DNA from: Pseudolysinimonas sp051954455
GTDB lineage: Bacteria; Actinomycetota; Actinomycetes; Actinomycetales; Microbacteriaceae
DNA length: 64,000 nt
Assembly: GCF_051954455.1 (NCBI RefSeq)
Contig: NZ_JBQCHS010000015.1
Coordinates: 1 to 64,000 of the forward strand
Direction of reading: 5' to 3'
How positions within the stretch are numbered: position 1 is the stretch's first letter; every line of letters begins with the position of its first letter. Below the pieces are notes generated by a model. It ran no database searches. It was not told where the DNA came from and was given only the letters and a program-made list of their open reading frames with translations. The translations under genes were made by a program, and so were the position numbers. Of the stretch, positions 1-7,966 are shown in pieces.

Positions 1-106
1 GGCAGGTGCTCGGGCGGGGGGTGCTGGTGGGCAGGTTGGCGATGTGACCCGGTCGGGGGTGGGTTCGCGGCGCGGGGGGTTTTCGCGACCTGGTGGCACG
101 CGGCGG
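1..106. other. window-edge sequence without a gene
   Basis: This is G-rich sequence between the window edge and the repeat that abuts the end of rlmN. I see no convincing start, ribosome binding site or protein-like frame on either strand. It is probably intergenic. Confidence 0.5.
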
Positions 107-141
107 GGTCTCTATACGCGGGCTGCGCCGGCTACTCGACC
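107..141. repeat. GGTCTC...CTACTCGACC imperfect palindrome, copy 1
   Basis: This is a degenerate copy of the dispersed palindrome also found at 10940-11044 and 38724-38756. The left arm begins GGTCTCTATACGC and the right arm is GGCTACTCGACC. The right arm contains the stop codon of rlmN (CTA at 132-134, read as TAG on the minus strand) and encodes the last residues. As a hairpin it could act as a transcript end for the rlmN operon. Confidence 0.7.
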
Positions 142-1382
142 CGCTCCTCGACGGCGGCGAGCTGGCCGCAGGCCCCGTCGATCTCCTTGCCGCGGGTGTC
201 GCGCAGCGTGGTCGGGATCCCGGCCGCCTCGAGCCGCTCGATGAACTCGACGGTCGTGCGCCGGTCCGAGGCGGTCCAGATGGATCCGGGCGTCGGGTTG
301 AGCGGGATCGGGTTGACGTGCACCCAGCCCCGCCCGCGCGCGTTGAGCTTCTCCGCGAGCAGGTCGGCGCGCCAGGCGTGGTCGTTCATGTCCTTGATGA
401 GCGCGTATTCGATCGAGACGCGGCGGCCCGTCGTCTCGAAGTAGGCACGGGCGGCGTCGAGCGCCTCGTCGACCTTCCAGCGCGAGTTGACCGGGATCAG
501 CTCGTCGCGCAGCTCGTCATCGGGCGCGTGCAGCGAGAGCGCGAAGGTGAGCGGGAGATCCTCGGCGGCCAGCTTCCGGATGGCCGGGACGAGCCCGACG
601 GTGCTGACGGTGATGTGGCGGGCCGACATCCCGAGCCCCTCCGGCGCCGGCGCGACCATGCGGCGCACGGCGGTCATGAGCCGCGCGTAGTTGGCCAGCG
701 GCTCCCCCATGCCCATGAAGACGATGTTCGTGACCCGCGGGGCGTCGTGGCCGCCGTCGGTGCGGAGGCCGCCGAGCTCGCCCTCGGCGATGGCGCGGTT
801 CGCGGCGACGACCTGATCGACGATCTCGGCCGCGGACAGGTTGCGGGTGAGGCCCGCCTGCCCGGTCGCGCAGAACGGGCAGTTCATGCCGCAGCCGGCC
901 TGGCTGCTCACGCACAGCGTCACCCGACCCGGGTAACGCATGAGCACCGACTCGACGAGGGCGCCGTCGAACAGCTTCCAGAGGAACTTGATCGTCTCGC
1001 CGCCGTCCGTCCGGAGGCGGCGGACCTCGGTGAGGAGCGGCGGGAGCATCGCGGCCACGAGCTCCTCGCGGCCCTCCGCGGGCAGGTCGGTCATCTGCGC
1101 CGGATCCACGGTGGAGCGGGCGAAGTAGTGGTTCGAGATCTGCGTCGCGCGGAACGCCGGCACCCCGAGCTCCTGCGCGCGCGCCTTGCGGGCGGCGAGG
1201 TCGAGATCCGCGAGGTGGATCTCCGGCCGCTTCCGGCGGGGCGAGGCGAACTGCAGGAGCGGGCGGCCGTCCGCGTCGCGCGCCTGCGTCCAGCCCTCGG
1301 TCGCCGGGCGCACCTGGGATCCGGCGGCGCGCGAGCCCGTCGACCGCACGGGGGTCGATGCGGGGAGTTCGCGCTCGGTCAC
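132..1382 (-). CDS. rlmN: 23S rRNA (adenine(2503)-C(2))-methyltransferase RlmN
   Basis: Radical-SAM enzyme that methylates C2 of A2503 in 23S rRNA (family knowledge: also some tRNAs). The 416-residue product carries the cluster motif CGMNCPFC (Cys164, Cys168, Cys171), the SAM-binding GMGEPLANY, and a C-terminal EIDGACGQL whose Cys405 corresponds to the methyl-carrying or resolving cysteine. I chose the GTG at 1382 because its GTGA overlaps the stop of the upstream SDR gene by 4 bp and the longer frame has non-protein-like composition. It is the last gene of a three-gene operon divergent from an ECF41 sigma factor. The last codons and stop come from the dispersed palindrome. Identification is secure. 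Confidence 0.96.
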   Translation of the reverse strand: MTERELPASTPVRSTGSRAAGSQVRPATEGWTQARDADGRPLLQFASPRRKRPEIHLADLDLAARKARAQELGVPAFRATQISNHYFARSTVDPAQMTDLPAEGREELVAAMLPPLLTEVRRLRTDGGETIKFLWKLFDGALVESVLMRYPGRVTLCVSSQAGCGMNCPFCATGQAGLTRNLSAAEIVDQVVAANRAIAEGELGGLRTDGGHDAPRVTNIVFMGMGEPLANYARLMTAVRRMVAPAPEGLGMSARHITVSTVGLVPAIRKLAAEDLPLTFALSLHAPDDELRDELIPVNSRWKVDEALDAARAYFETTGRRVSIEYALIKDMNDHAWRADLLAEKLNARGRGWVHVNPIPLNPTPGSIWTASDRRTTVEFIERLEAAGIPTTLRDTRGKEIDGACGQLAAVEERVE

Positions 1383-2095
1383 CCGCCCATTCTGCCGTGC
1401 CGCCCCGGATGCCGCGGGCTCCACCCCTGGCGGCGGGCCTTGGCGTTCGACACCGCCCGGCCTGCGGGCGACGGCTCGTCGTCGACGATCTGGTAGATGC
1501 CGTCGGGCCAGTCGAGCGCGGCCACGGTCGCGCTCACGACGTCGTCGAGGTGCACCCAGCAGCCGATCCCGGGGATGTCGGCGGCCGCCCGGGCGTCGGG
1601 GTACCAGGTGGTCGGGCCCCACAGCATCCCGTAGCGGAGGATCGTCGCGTGCGGCAGCCGGCGGACGACGCGCTCCATGTCGTCCACGGCGGAGCCGGGC
1701 TCGAGCGGCTCATCCTCCGACGCCGGACCCTCGCCCGGCGGGACGGCCCAGGCGATGCTCTGGACGAGCATGCGCTCGACGCCCGCCGCCTGCGCCGCGG
1801 CCACCACGTGCGCGGTGCCCTCCCGCCGGAGCCGGGCATTCGCATCGCGATCGCCGCCGGCGAGGTCGGTCAGCTCGTGGAGGATGAGCTCGGGCGCCGC
1901 GGCGACGACGGCGGTCGCGACGGAGTCCGCGTCGAGCGCGTCCATCGTCACGGGTGTCGCACCGAGCTCTCGCAACAGGTCGCGCCGATCCGGGCGTCGC
2001 GTGGTCGCGACGACCTCGTGCCCGCTCGCCACCAGCGCGGGCACGAGGGGACGGCCGATGACGCCCGCCCCGCCGGCGAGCAGGATGCGGGTCAT
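1379..2095 (-). CDS. NAD(P)-dependent epimerase/dehydratase-type SDR
   Basis: Extended or atypical SDR of 238 residues. The N-terminal dinucleotide-binding motif is GGAGVIGRPLV. The second half holds conserved SDR stretches such as LRYGMLWGP and WVHLDDVV. No clear YxxxK catalytic pair is visible, so its chemistry is unknown. It overlaps rlmN (GTGA) and the NmrA-like gene (ATGA) by 4 bp each, so the three are probably co-translated. Epimerases and oxidoreductases are typical partners of ECF41 sigma factors, and one lies divergently beside this operon. It is probably part of that regulon. Confidence 0.85.
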   Translation of the reverse strand: MTRILLAGGAGVIGRPLVPALVASGHEVVATTRRPDRRDLLRELGATPVTMDALDADSVATAVVAAAPELILHELTDLAGGDRDANARLRREGTAHVVAAAQAAGVERMLVQSIAWAVPPGEGPASEDEPLEPGSAVDDMERVVRRLPHATILRYGMLWGPTTWYPDARAAADIPGIGCWVHLDDVVSATVAALDWPDGIYQIVDDEPSPAGRAVSNAKARRQGWSPRHPGRHGRMGG

Positions 2096-2838
2096 CGGGT
2101 GCGCTCGGCGAGCCAGGTCTCGAAGGTCTGCGCGCCGTGACGGGCGCCGGGGCCCGGCAGCAGGGATCCGTCGCGCATCGAGCGACCCCACGCGCCCGGG
2201 AAGGGGACGCCGAGGACGGGCGTGCGCCGCCCCGTCGCGCGGACGAACATTCGCACGAGCTCGGGCATCGCCCGCTCCTCCGGGCCCGCGAGCTCGCGAT
2301 CGATCCCGCGTGGCGCGCCGGCGGCGATGTCAGCCAGGACCGCGCCGACCTCCGCCGCGGCGACGGGCTGCGATCGCATGGCGGGGCAGGCGACGATGGG
2401 CCCGATCTTCGCCCGGGTGGCCATCTGCTCCGCGAACTCGTGGAACTGCGCCGCGCGGAGGATCGTCCAGGGCACGTCGCCGGCCTGCACCAGCTCCTCC
2501 TGCCGCGCCTTGCCGGCGTAGTAGCCGAAGGGCGCGGCCGGCACGCCGATGATCGACAGGGCCACGTGGTGGCCGACGCCGAGCTCCCGCTCGGCGCGCA
2601 GCAGATTCGTCGTCGCGGCCTCGAAGAAGGCGACGGAGGCCGACGCCGAGGTGGTGGTGGTCGACGACACGTCGACGACCGCGTCCGTCCCGGCGAGCGC
2701 CTCGCGCAGGCCCGAACCGGCCACGAGGTCCACCCCCGCCGACCGGGCGAGCATGACCGCCTCGTGCCCGGCCGCCCGGAGCGCCGCGACCGTCGGCGCG
2801 CCGACGGCTCCCGTCCCGCCGGCCACCGCGATCCTCAT
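2092..2838 (-). CDS. NmrA-like / NAD(P)H-binding SDR oxidoreductase
   Basis: A 248-residue atypical SDR opening with the Rossmann motif GGTGAVGAPTV. The middle stretch DVPWTILRAAQFHEF is typical of NmrA/HSCARG-like sensors and of quinone-type oxidoreductases. The ATG at 2838 is the first gene of the minus-strand operon and faces the ECF41 sigma gene across 105 bp. A minus-strand TGTCAC lies at 2874-2869, resembling the conserved upstream element of ECF41 promoters, but the matching CGTC sits too close (about 11 bases), so the promoter assignment is weak. Substrate unknown. Confidence 0.85.
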   Translation of the reverse strand: MRIAVAGGTGAVGAPTVAALRAAGHEAVMLARSAGVDLVAGSGLREALAGTDAVVDVSSTTTTSASASVAFFEAATTNLLRAERELGVGHHVALSIIGVPAAPFGYYAGKARQEELVQAGDVPWTILRAAQFHEFAEQMATRAKIGPIVACPAMRSQPVAAAEVGAVLADIAAGAPRGIDRELAGPEERAMPELVRMFVRATGRRTPVLGVPFPGAWGRSMRDGSLLPGPGARHGAQTFETWLAERTR

Positions 2839-2868
2839 CGGATCGCTCCCGTCGACGCGGCCGTCAGG

Positions 2869-2874
2869 GTGACA
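2869..2874 (-). promoter_or_regulatory. possible ECF41 -35-like element TGTCAC
   Basis: Minus-strand TGTCAC about 35 bp before the NmrA-like start. ECF41 target promoters are described with TGTCACA and CGTC about 16 bp apart. Here a CGTC exists (2857-2854) but only about 11 bp away. The call is tentative and rests on position and hexamer only. Confidence 0.3.
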
Positions 2875-2943
2875 CCGGGCTCGGCCCGGCGGAAGGATGT
2901 GCTCATAGCCTTCCGACGACGCAGCTCCCCGGGATGTGAGGTC

Positions 2944-3843
2944 ATGGTCGACGAGACGATCGATGCGGCGGTCATCGGCGAGCGCCGGCAGCTCGTGTCG
3001 CTGTGCTTCCGGATGCTCGGCACGGTCGCCGAGGCCGAGGACGCCGTGCAGGAGACCTACGCGCGCTGGTACCGGCTCGACCCCGCGGAGCGCGCGGCGA
3101 TCGCGAACCCCGCGGCGTGGCTCACGCGGGTCGCGAGCCGGGTCTGCCTCGACGCGCTCGGCTCCGCGCGGGCGCGGCGCGAGCGCTACGTCGGCCCCTG
3201 GCTGCCGGAGCCGGTGCCGAACGGAGCGCTCCCCGGTCCGCTCGCCGGGCACGGCGGCGCGGACCCCCTCGACCGCGTCACCCTCGACGACTCGGTGAGC
3301 ACGGCGCTCCTCCTCGTGCTCGAGACGATGACGCCCGCCGAGCGCGTCGCCTTCGTGCTGCACGACGTGTTCGCCGTGCCGTTCGACGAGATCGCGGAGA
3401 CGGTGGGGCGCACCCCCGCCGCCTGCCGGCAGCTCGCCGCATCCGCCCGCCGGCGCATCGCGGCGAGCCGGACGCGACGCGCGACGCGCGAGGAGCACGA
3501 CCGCACCGTCGCCGCCTTCGCCGCGGCCGCGCAGCGCGGCGACCTCGCGGGGCTCGTCGCGGTGCTGGACCCGGATGCGGTGCTGCGCTCGGACGGCGGC
3601 GGCATCCGGAGCGCGGCGCGGCGGCCGGTGGTGGGCGCGGACCGCGTGGCGCGCTTCCTGCTCGGCGTCGCGGCCAAGAACGAGGGCTTCGAGACGACCG
3701 TCGCCGAGACCCCGGACGGCCTGGGATTCGTCGTCTGGGACGGCGGACGCGTCGACAGCGTGCTCACGGTCGAAGTGGTCGAGGGGCGCATCGTCGAGCT
3801 CCGCATGATGCGGAATCCGGAGAAGCTCACCCTCTGGGGCTAG
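2944..3843 (+). CDS. ECF41-family RNA polymerase sigma factor (SigJ-like)
   Basis: A 299-residue ECF sigma factor with region 2 (about 10-75), region 4 with its helix-turn-helix (about 120-180), and a C-terminal SnoaL-like extension (about 185-299). All three ECF41 signatures are visible: WLPEP at 86-90, DGGG at 217-220 and NPEKL at 291-295. In that family the extension replaces a separate anti-sigma factor. It is divergent from a NmrA/epimerase pair, the classic ECF41 neighbourhood. The ATG at 2944 is preceded by a GAGG-like sequence. A strong hairpin follows the stop. Confidence 0.93.
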   Translation: MVDETIDAAVIGERRQLVSLCFRMLGTVAEAEDAVQETYARWYRLDPAERAAIANPAAWLTRVASRVCLDALGSARARRERYVGPWLPEPVPNGALPGPLAGHGGADPLDRVTLDDSVSTALLLVLETMTPAERVAFVLHDVFAVPFDEIAETVGRTPAACRQLAASARRRIAASRTRRATREEHDRTVAAFAAAAQRGDLAGLVAVLDPDAVLRSDGGGIRSAARRPVVGADRVARFLLGVAAKNEGFETTVAETPDGLGFVVWDGGRVDSVLTVEVVEGRIVELRMMRNPEKLTLWG

Positions 3844-3856
3844 GCCAGGGGCGGGC

Positions 3857-3891
3857 GGAGGGACGTCGCGAGAGAGACCGGACGTCCCTCC
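3857..3891 (+). terminator. hairpin after the ECF41 sigma gene
   Basis: An 11-bp perfect stem (arms 3857-3867 and 3881-3891, GGAGGGACGTC) with a 13-base loop, 13 bases after the sigma-factor stop. There is no T-run after it, which is usual in high-GC actinobacteria. Confidence 0.65.
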
Positions 3892-4037
3892 CGCGGTCGG
3901 CGACCCCCCGGTCGCGCCCCGCGGAGCCGGGGCCCTTTCGGGCACCCCCTGATACCGGCTCTCATACCGGAATACTCCGGAAGGCCGCGGGGGGCAAGAG
4001 CGGGGGACAGAAGCTGTGACATTCCTCAGAATCTGAC

Positions 4038-4967
4038 CTACCGACGGCCGACCGTGCCCATCGTCCCGGCGAGCATCCGGAGCACCACCGGACGGAGCGC
4101 GAACCAGGCCGCGACGCACAGCGCGATGAAGGCGGCGAAGACGATGAATCCGATCCACGACTCGTCGTCGCGGCCCGCGTACATGTGGTTGAGATTCCGC
4201 AGCGCCCCGGTGGCCAGCACGAGGAAGACGTGCACCACGATGAACGCCGCGAACAGCACCGCGAGCGGGAAGTGCACGCGCCGCGCGACCGGGAGCGGAT
4301 AGACCCTGTCGAAGCGCCGCCACCATGCGGCGAGCCCGGGCGTCATCCGCAGACCCGTCAGCACCGCGAGCGGCGCCATGAGGAACACGACCGCGAAGTA
4401 CGACAGGAGCTGGAGCGCGTTGTAGCCGACCCAGCCGTCCTCCGTCGGCCAGTTCAGCGACGCGTACTGCAGGGCGGCGGACAGTGCGTTGGGCACGACG
4501 TCCCAGCTCGTGGGCACGATCCGCACCCACTGGCCCGTCGAGAAGATCAGCACGTAGAACACCAGCCCGTTGAGCACCCACAGCGCGTCGAGGGTGAGGT
4601 GGAACCAGAGCTGCAGCCCGATCCGGATCGGCTGCCCCTTCGTGCGGAGAGGCCCGGTGTTCCGGCGCGTGAAGAACGCGTCGGGGCGGCGCGTGGTGCG
4701 CACGAGCCACCCGGTGCGCAGGATGAACAGCATCAGGAAGGCGCTCAGCCCGTGCTGCCACTGCAGCCAGGCGGGGAGGCCGATGGGTGCCCAGGACGGC
4801 AGCGCGGAGTGGCCGGGATACGTCGTGAGGAACGCGCGCACGCCGTCGAGGGAGCGCAGCCACTGCGCCCCGAAGACCACGATCGCGGCGACGACGACCA
4901 CCACCGGGATGATCCAGGCGAGGCGGATCCAGCGCCGGCGCGGGGCGGCGTTCTGCGTCGCGCTCAC
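4038..4967 (-). CDS. diheme cytochrome b/b6-domain membrane protein
   Basis: A 309-residue integral membrane protein with hydrophobic spans near 14-36, 68-88, 122-145, 185-208, 230-255 and 270-292. Candidate heme ligands lie inside or beside helices: His72, His123, His232 and His246, the pattern of formate-dehydrogenase-gamma or NapC/b-type cytochromes. It starts with GTG overlapping the stop of the enoyl-CoA hydratase gene by 4 bp, making it the last gene of the ETF/acyl-CoA oxidation operon. No molybdopterin partner is nearby, though such cytochromes often have one. A role as quinone-reducing membrane partner is inferred from context only. Confidence 0.8.
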   Translation of the reverse strand: MSATQNAAPRRRWIRLAWIIPVVVVVAAIVVFGAQWLRSLDGVRAFLTTYPGHSALPSWAPIGLPAWLQWQHGLSAFLMLFILRTGWLVRTTRRPDAFFTRRNTGPLRTKGQPIRIGLQLWFHLTLDALWVLNGLVFYVLIFSTGQWVRIVPTSWDVVPNALSAALQYASLNWPTEDGWVGYNALQLLSYFAVVFLMAPLAVLTGLRMTPGLAAWWRRFDRVYPLPVARRVHFPLAVLFAAFIVVHVFLVLATGALRNLNHMYAGRDDESWIGFIVFAAFIALCVAAWFALRPVVLRMLAGTMGTVGRR

Positions 4968-5737
4968 CGGTGGCCGAACTCGGGGCGGCGCTTCTCGACG
5001 AAGGCGGTCATGCCCTCCGTCTGGTCGTCGAGGGCGAACATCGAGGCGAAGCTGCGGCGCTCGAAGCGGAGGCCCTCGGCGAGCGGCGTCTCGAGCGCGA
5101 CGTTGACGGCCTCCTTCGCGGCGTAGACCACGGGGAGCGACATCCCGGCGATCGTGGCGGCCATCGCCTGCGCGGTGGGCAGCAGCTCGTCGGCGGGGAC
5201 GACGCGGGCGACGAGACCGGAGCGCTCGGCCTCCGCGGCGTCCATGCGGCGGCCGGTGAGGATGAGGTCCATCGCCTTCGCCTTGCCGACGGCGCGGGTG
5301 AGGCGCTGGGTGCCGCCGAGGCCGGGGATGACGCCGAGGGTGATCTCCGGCTGGCCGAACTGCGCGTTCTCGGCCGCGACGATGAGGTCGCAGGCCATCG
5401 CGAGCTCGCAGCCGCCGCCGAGCGCGAAGCCGGCGACCGCGGCGATGAGCGGGGTCCGGATCGCGGGGATGCGGCTGAGGGCCGCGAACGGCTCGCGGAC
5501 GGCGAGGTCGGCGTACCCGAGCTGCGCCATCTCCTTGATGTCGGCGCCGGCGGCGAACGCGCGGTCGGAGCCCGTGAGGACGATCGCTCCGACGCCCGTG
5601 TCGGCATCCAGCTCCTCGAGCGCGTCGAGCAGCTCGGTCACGAGCATCGTGTTGAGCGCGTTGAGGGCGTCGGGGCGGTTCAGGGTGACGGTGGCGACGC
5701 GGCCGTCGCGCTCGACCCTGAGGGTCTCGTAGGTCAT
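4964..5737 (-). CDS. enoyl-CoA hydratase (crotonase family)
   Basis: Hydrates 2-enoyl-CoA to 3-hydroxyacyl-CoA in fatty-acid or branched-chain amino-acid oxidation. The 257-residue protein has the CoA/oxyanion-hole stretch FALGGGCELA and both catalytic glutamates, Glu112 (in CELA) and Glu131 (in PEITLG), spaced as in mitochondrial crotonase. The ATG at 5737 is set by a strong AGGAGG 6 bases upstream. It lies 19 bp after the 3-hydroxyisobutyryl-CoA hydrolase gene and overlaps the cytochrome b gene by 4 bp. EchA-type; exact chain-length specificity not deducible. Confidence 0.93.
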   Translation of the reverse strand: MTYETLRVERDGRVATVTLNRPDALNALNTMLVTELLDALEELDADTGVGAIVLTGSDRAFAAGADIKEMAQLGYADLAVREPFAALSRIPAIRTPLIAAVAGFALGGGCELAMACDLIVAAENAQFGQPEITLGVIPGLGGTQRLTRAVGKAKAMDLILTGRRMDAAEAERSGLVARVVPADELLPTAQAMAATIAGMSLPVVYAAKEAVNVALETPLAEGLRFERRSFASMFALDDQTEGMTAFVEKRRPEFGHR

Positions 5738-5756
5738 CGGGGGCCTCCTGCGTTGG

Positions 5757-6824
5757 TCAGCGTAGCGGGGCGGGAGGGAGCGGGAGCTCGGGGTCGACTG
5801 GCGCGAACGCCGCGTCGACGACGGCCGGGTCGACGTCGGCCAGGGCGGCCGGGCGCCAGCGCGGGGCACTGTCCTTGTCCACCAGCTGGGCGCGGATGCC
5901 CTCGACGAAGTCCGGGAGCGCGACGACGCGCGTGGAGACGCGGTACTCGCGCCGCAGCGCCTCCTCGAGCGTCGATTCGGCGGCCGCCGCGCGCAGGGAG
6001 CGCAGCGTGATCGCGAGGGCGGTCGGGGAGCGCGTCGCGAGGGTCGCGGCCGCGGCGCGGGCCGGCTCCTCCCCCGCGGTGAGCCGGTCGAGGATCGCGG
6101 ACAGGTCGTCGCCCGCGTAGGCCGCGTCGATCCAGGCGCGCTCGGCGAGAAGGGGAGCCGGCGGCGCGGACTCCGCGACCGACGCGATCGCGACATCCGC
6201 GTCCTCGGTCTCGAGCGCGACGGCGAGGGCCTCGAACCGGTCGGACGGCACGAAGGCGTCGGCGAACCCGAGGGCGATCGCGTCGACGCCGGTGACGTGG
6301 TCGCCGGTCAGGCCGAGGTGCGTGCCGAGTTCGCCCGGGGCATGCGCGAGGAGCCGGGTGCCGCCGACGTCCGGCACGAAGCCGATCCCCGTCTCCGGCA
6401 TGCCGAGACGGGTGCGCTCGGTGACGACCCGGTGCGAGCCGTGCGCCGAGATCCCGACGCCGCCGCCGAGCACGATCCCGTCCATGAGGGCGACGTAGGG
6501 CTTCGGGAACCGGGCGATCGCGGCGTTCATCCGGTACTCGTCGCGCCAGAACCGGGCCGGGAGCTCACGGTCGCCGGCCTGCGCCGCCCGTGCGATGCCG
6601 ACGACGTCGCCGCCCGCGCAGAGCCCGCGCTCCCCTGCCCCGCGGACGAGCACGGTCGCCACCGCGTCGTCGTCGGCCCACGCCGCGAGGGCGTCGCTCA
6701 CGATGCCGACCATCCCGGTGTCGAGGGCGTTAAGGGCGCGCGGCCGGTTCAGGGTGAGGATCCCGAGGCGGCCGCGGCGCTCGACGAGCACGGGGGCGGG
6801 TCCCGGCTCGGCGGGCGCGCTCAC
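5757..6824 (-). CDS. 3-hydroxyisobutyryl-CoA hydrolase / enoyl-CoA hydratase-isomerase family
   Basis: A 355-residue crotonase-fold protein, about 100 residues longer than an enoyl-CoA hydratase, as is usual for the valine-pathway 3-hydroxyisobutyryl-CoA hydrolase (HIBCH). The HIBCH-like stretches GGGVGISAHG and MPETGIGFVPDVGG are present. The GTG at 6824 overlaps the acyl-CoA dehydrogenase stop by 4 bp. With that dehydrogenase and the following hydratase it would carry isobutyryl-CoA to free 3-hydroxyisobutyrate. The next steps are not in this operon, but a methylmalonate-semialdehyde dehydrogenase lies at 23.7 kb. Confidence 0.85.
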   Translation of the reverse strand: MSAPAEPGPAPVLVERRGRLGILTLNRPRALNALDTGMVGIVSDALAAWADDDAVATVLVRGAGERGLCAGGDVVGIARAAQAGDRELPARFWRDEYRMNAAIARFPKPYVALMDGIVLGGGVGISAHGSHRVVTERTRLGMPETGIGFVPDVGGTRLLAHAPGELGTHLGLTGDHVTGVDAIALGFADAFVPSDRFEALAVALETEDADVAIASVAESAPPAPLLAERAWIDAAYAGDDLSAILDRLTAGEEPARAAAATLATRSPTALAITLRSLRAAAAESTLEEALRREYRVSTRVVALPDFVEGIRAQLVDKDSAPRWRPAALADVDPAVVDAAFAPVDPELPLPPAPLR

Positions 6825-7966
6825 CGCGCGGCGTCCAGCACCCCGCGGCCGACGATCATCGCCATGATCTCGTTCGTGCCCTCGAGGATCTGGTGCACCC
6901 GCAGGTCGCGCACGGTGCGCTCCAGCCCGTAGTCGGCGAGGTACCCGTAGCCGCCGTGCAGCTGCAGGGCCTGGTTCGCGACGTCGAAGGCGGAGTCGGT
7001 GGTGAACCGCTTCGCCATGGCGCACTGCGCGGGTGCGTCCTTCGCGCCCGCGTCGAGCGCGCGCGCCGCGTCGTGCAGGAGCGCGCGGGAGGCGGCGAGC
7101 TTGACCCGCATGTCGGCGATCTGGAACACGACGGTGTCGATGGCCGCGAGCGGGGCGCCGAACGCCTCCCGCTCCTGCACGTAGCGCACCGCGCGGTCGA
7201 ACGCCCACTCGGCGCCGCCGAGCGCGCACGCGGCGATGTTGAGGCGGCCGCCGTTCAGCGCACGCATCGCCATGCGGAATCCGGTCCCCTCCTCGCCGAG
7301 GAGGTTGCCCGCGGGCACGCGGACGCCGTCGAGGATCACCTGCCGCGTCGGCTGGGCGCGCCAGCCCATCTTCTTCTCACGCGGGCCGAAGGAGAGGCCG
7401 GGCGTCTCGGCCGGGACCACGAACGCGCTGATGCCGCGGGCGCCCGGGCCCCCGGTGCGGGCCATGACGATGTAGACCGCCGCCATCCCCGCGCCGGTGA
7501 TGAACTGCTTCGTGCCGTTCAGCACCCACTCGTCGCCGTCGCGGACGGCGGTCGTCGCGAGCGCCGCCGCGTCGCTGCCGGCGCCCGGTTCGGTGAGGGC
7601 GTACGCGGCGTACTCGCGCATGGGTGCCAGCCGCTCGACCCAGGCGCGGCGCAGCTCGTCGGAGCCATAGGCGTCGATCATCCAGACCACCATGTTGTGG
7701 ACCGTGATGAACGCCGCGACCGGCACGTCGCCGCGCGCGAGCTCCTCGAAGATCAGGACGCCGTCGTGCCGGCTGAGGCCGGATCCGCCGTGCTCCTCAC
7801 GGGCGTAGATGCCGCCGAGCCCGAGCTCGCCCGCCTGCTCCAGGAGCTCCATCGGGAGGGTCTCGTCGGCGTCGCGCTGCGCCGCGCCCGGCGCGAGCAC
7901 CCGCTCGGCGAACTCGTGGACGGTCTCGACGAGCGCCTGCTGCTCCTCGGTCAGTCCGACGTTCAC
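6821..7966 (-). CDS. acyl-CoA dehydrogenase (isobutyryl-CoA dehydrogenase type)
   Basis: FAD flavoprotein that oxidises an acyl-CoA to the 2-enoyl-CoA and passes electrons to ETF. The 381-residue protein has the family signatures ALTEPGAGSD, GTKQFITGAG and a C-terminal LQLHGGYGYLADYGLER. The catalytic-base motif ILEGTNEIM near the C-terminus resembles isobutyryl-CoA or short/branched-chain dehydrogenases. It starts with GTG overlapping the etfA stop by 4 bp. Tight coupling to etfBA and a HIBCH-type hydrolase points to valine catabolism; a general short-chain role is possible. Confidence 0.92.
   Translation of the reverse strand: MNVGLTEEQQALVETVHEFAERVLAPGAAQRDADETLPMELLEQAGELGLGGIYAREEHGGSGLSRHDGVLIFEELARGDVPVAAFITVHNMVVWMIDAYGSDELRRAWVERLAPMREYAAYALTEPGAGSDAAALATTAVRDGDEWVLNGTKQFITGAGMAAVYIVMARTGGPGARGISAFVVPAETPGLSFGPREKKMGWRAQPTRQVILDGVRVPAGNLLGEEGTGFRMAMRALNGGRLNIAACALGGAEWAFDRAVRYVQEREAFGAPLAAIDTVVFQIADMRVKLAASRALLHDAARALDAGAKDAPAQCAMAKRFTTDSAFDVANQALQLHGGYGYLADYGLERTVRDLRVHQILEGTNEIMAMIVGRGVLDAAR

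Noticed and set aside
2839..2943. Full ECF41 promoter for the NmrA operon
   Set aside because: A TGTCAC is present, but the only CGTC is about 11 bp away instead of about 16. Kept only as a low-confidence -35-like site.
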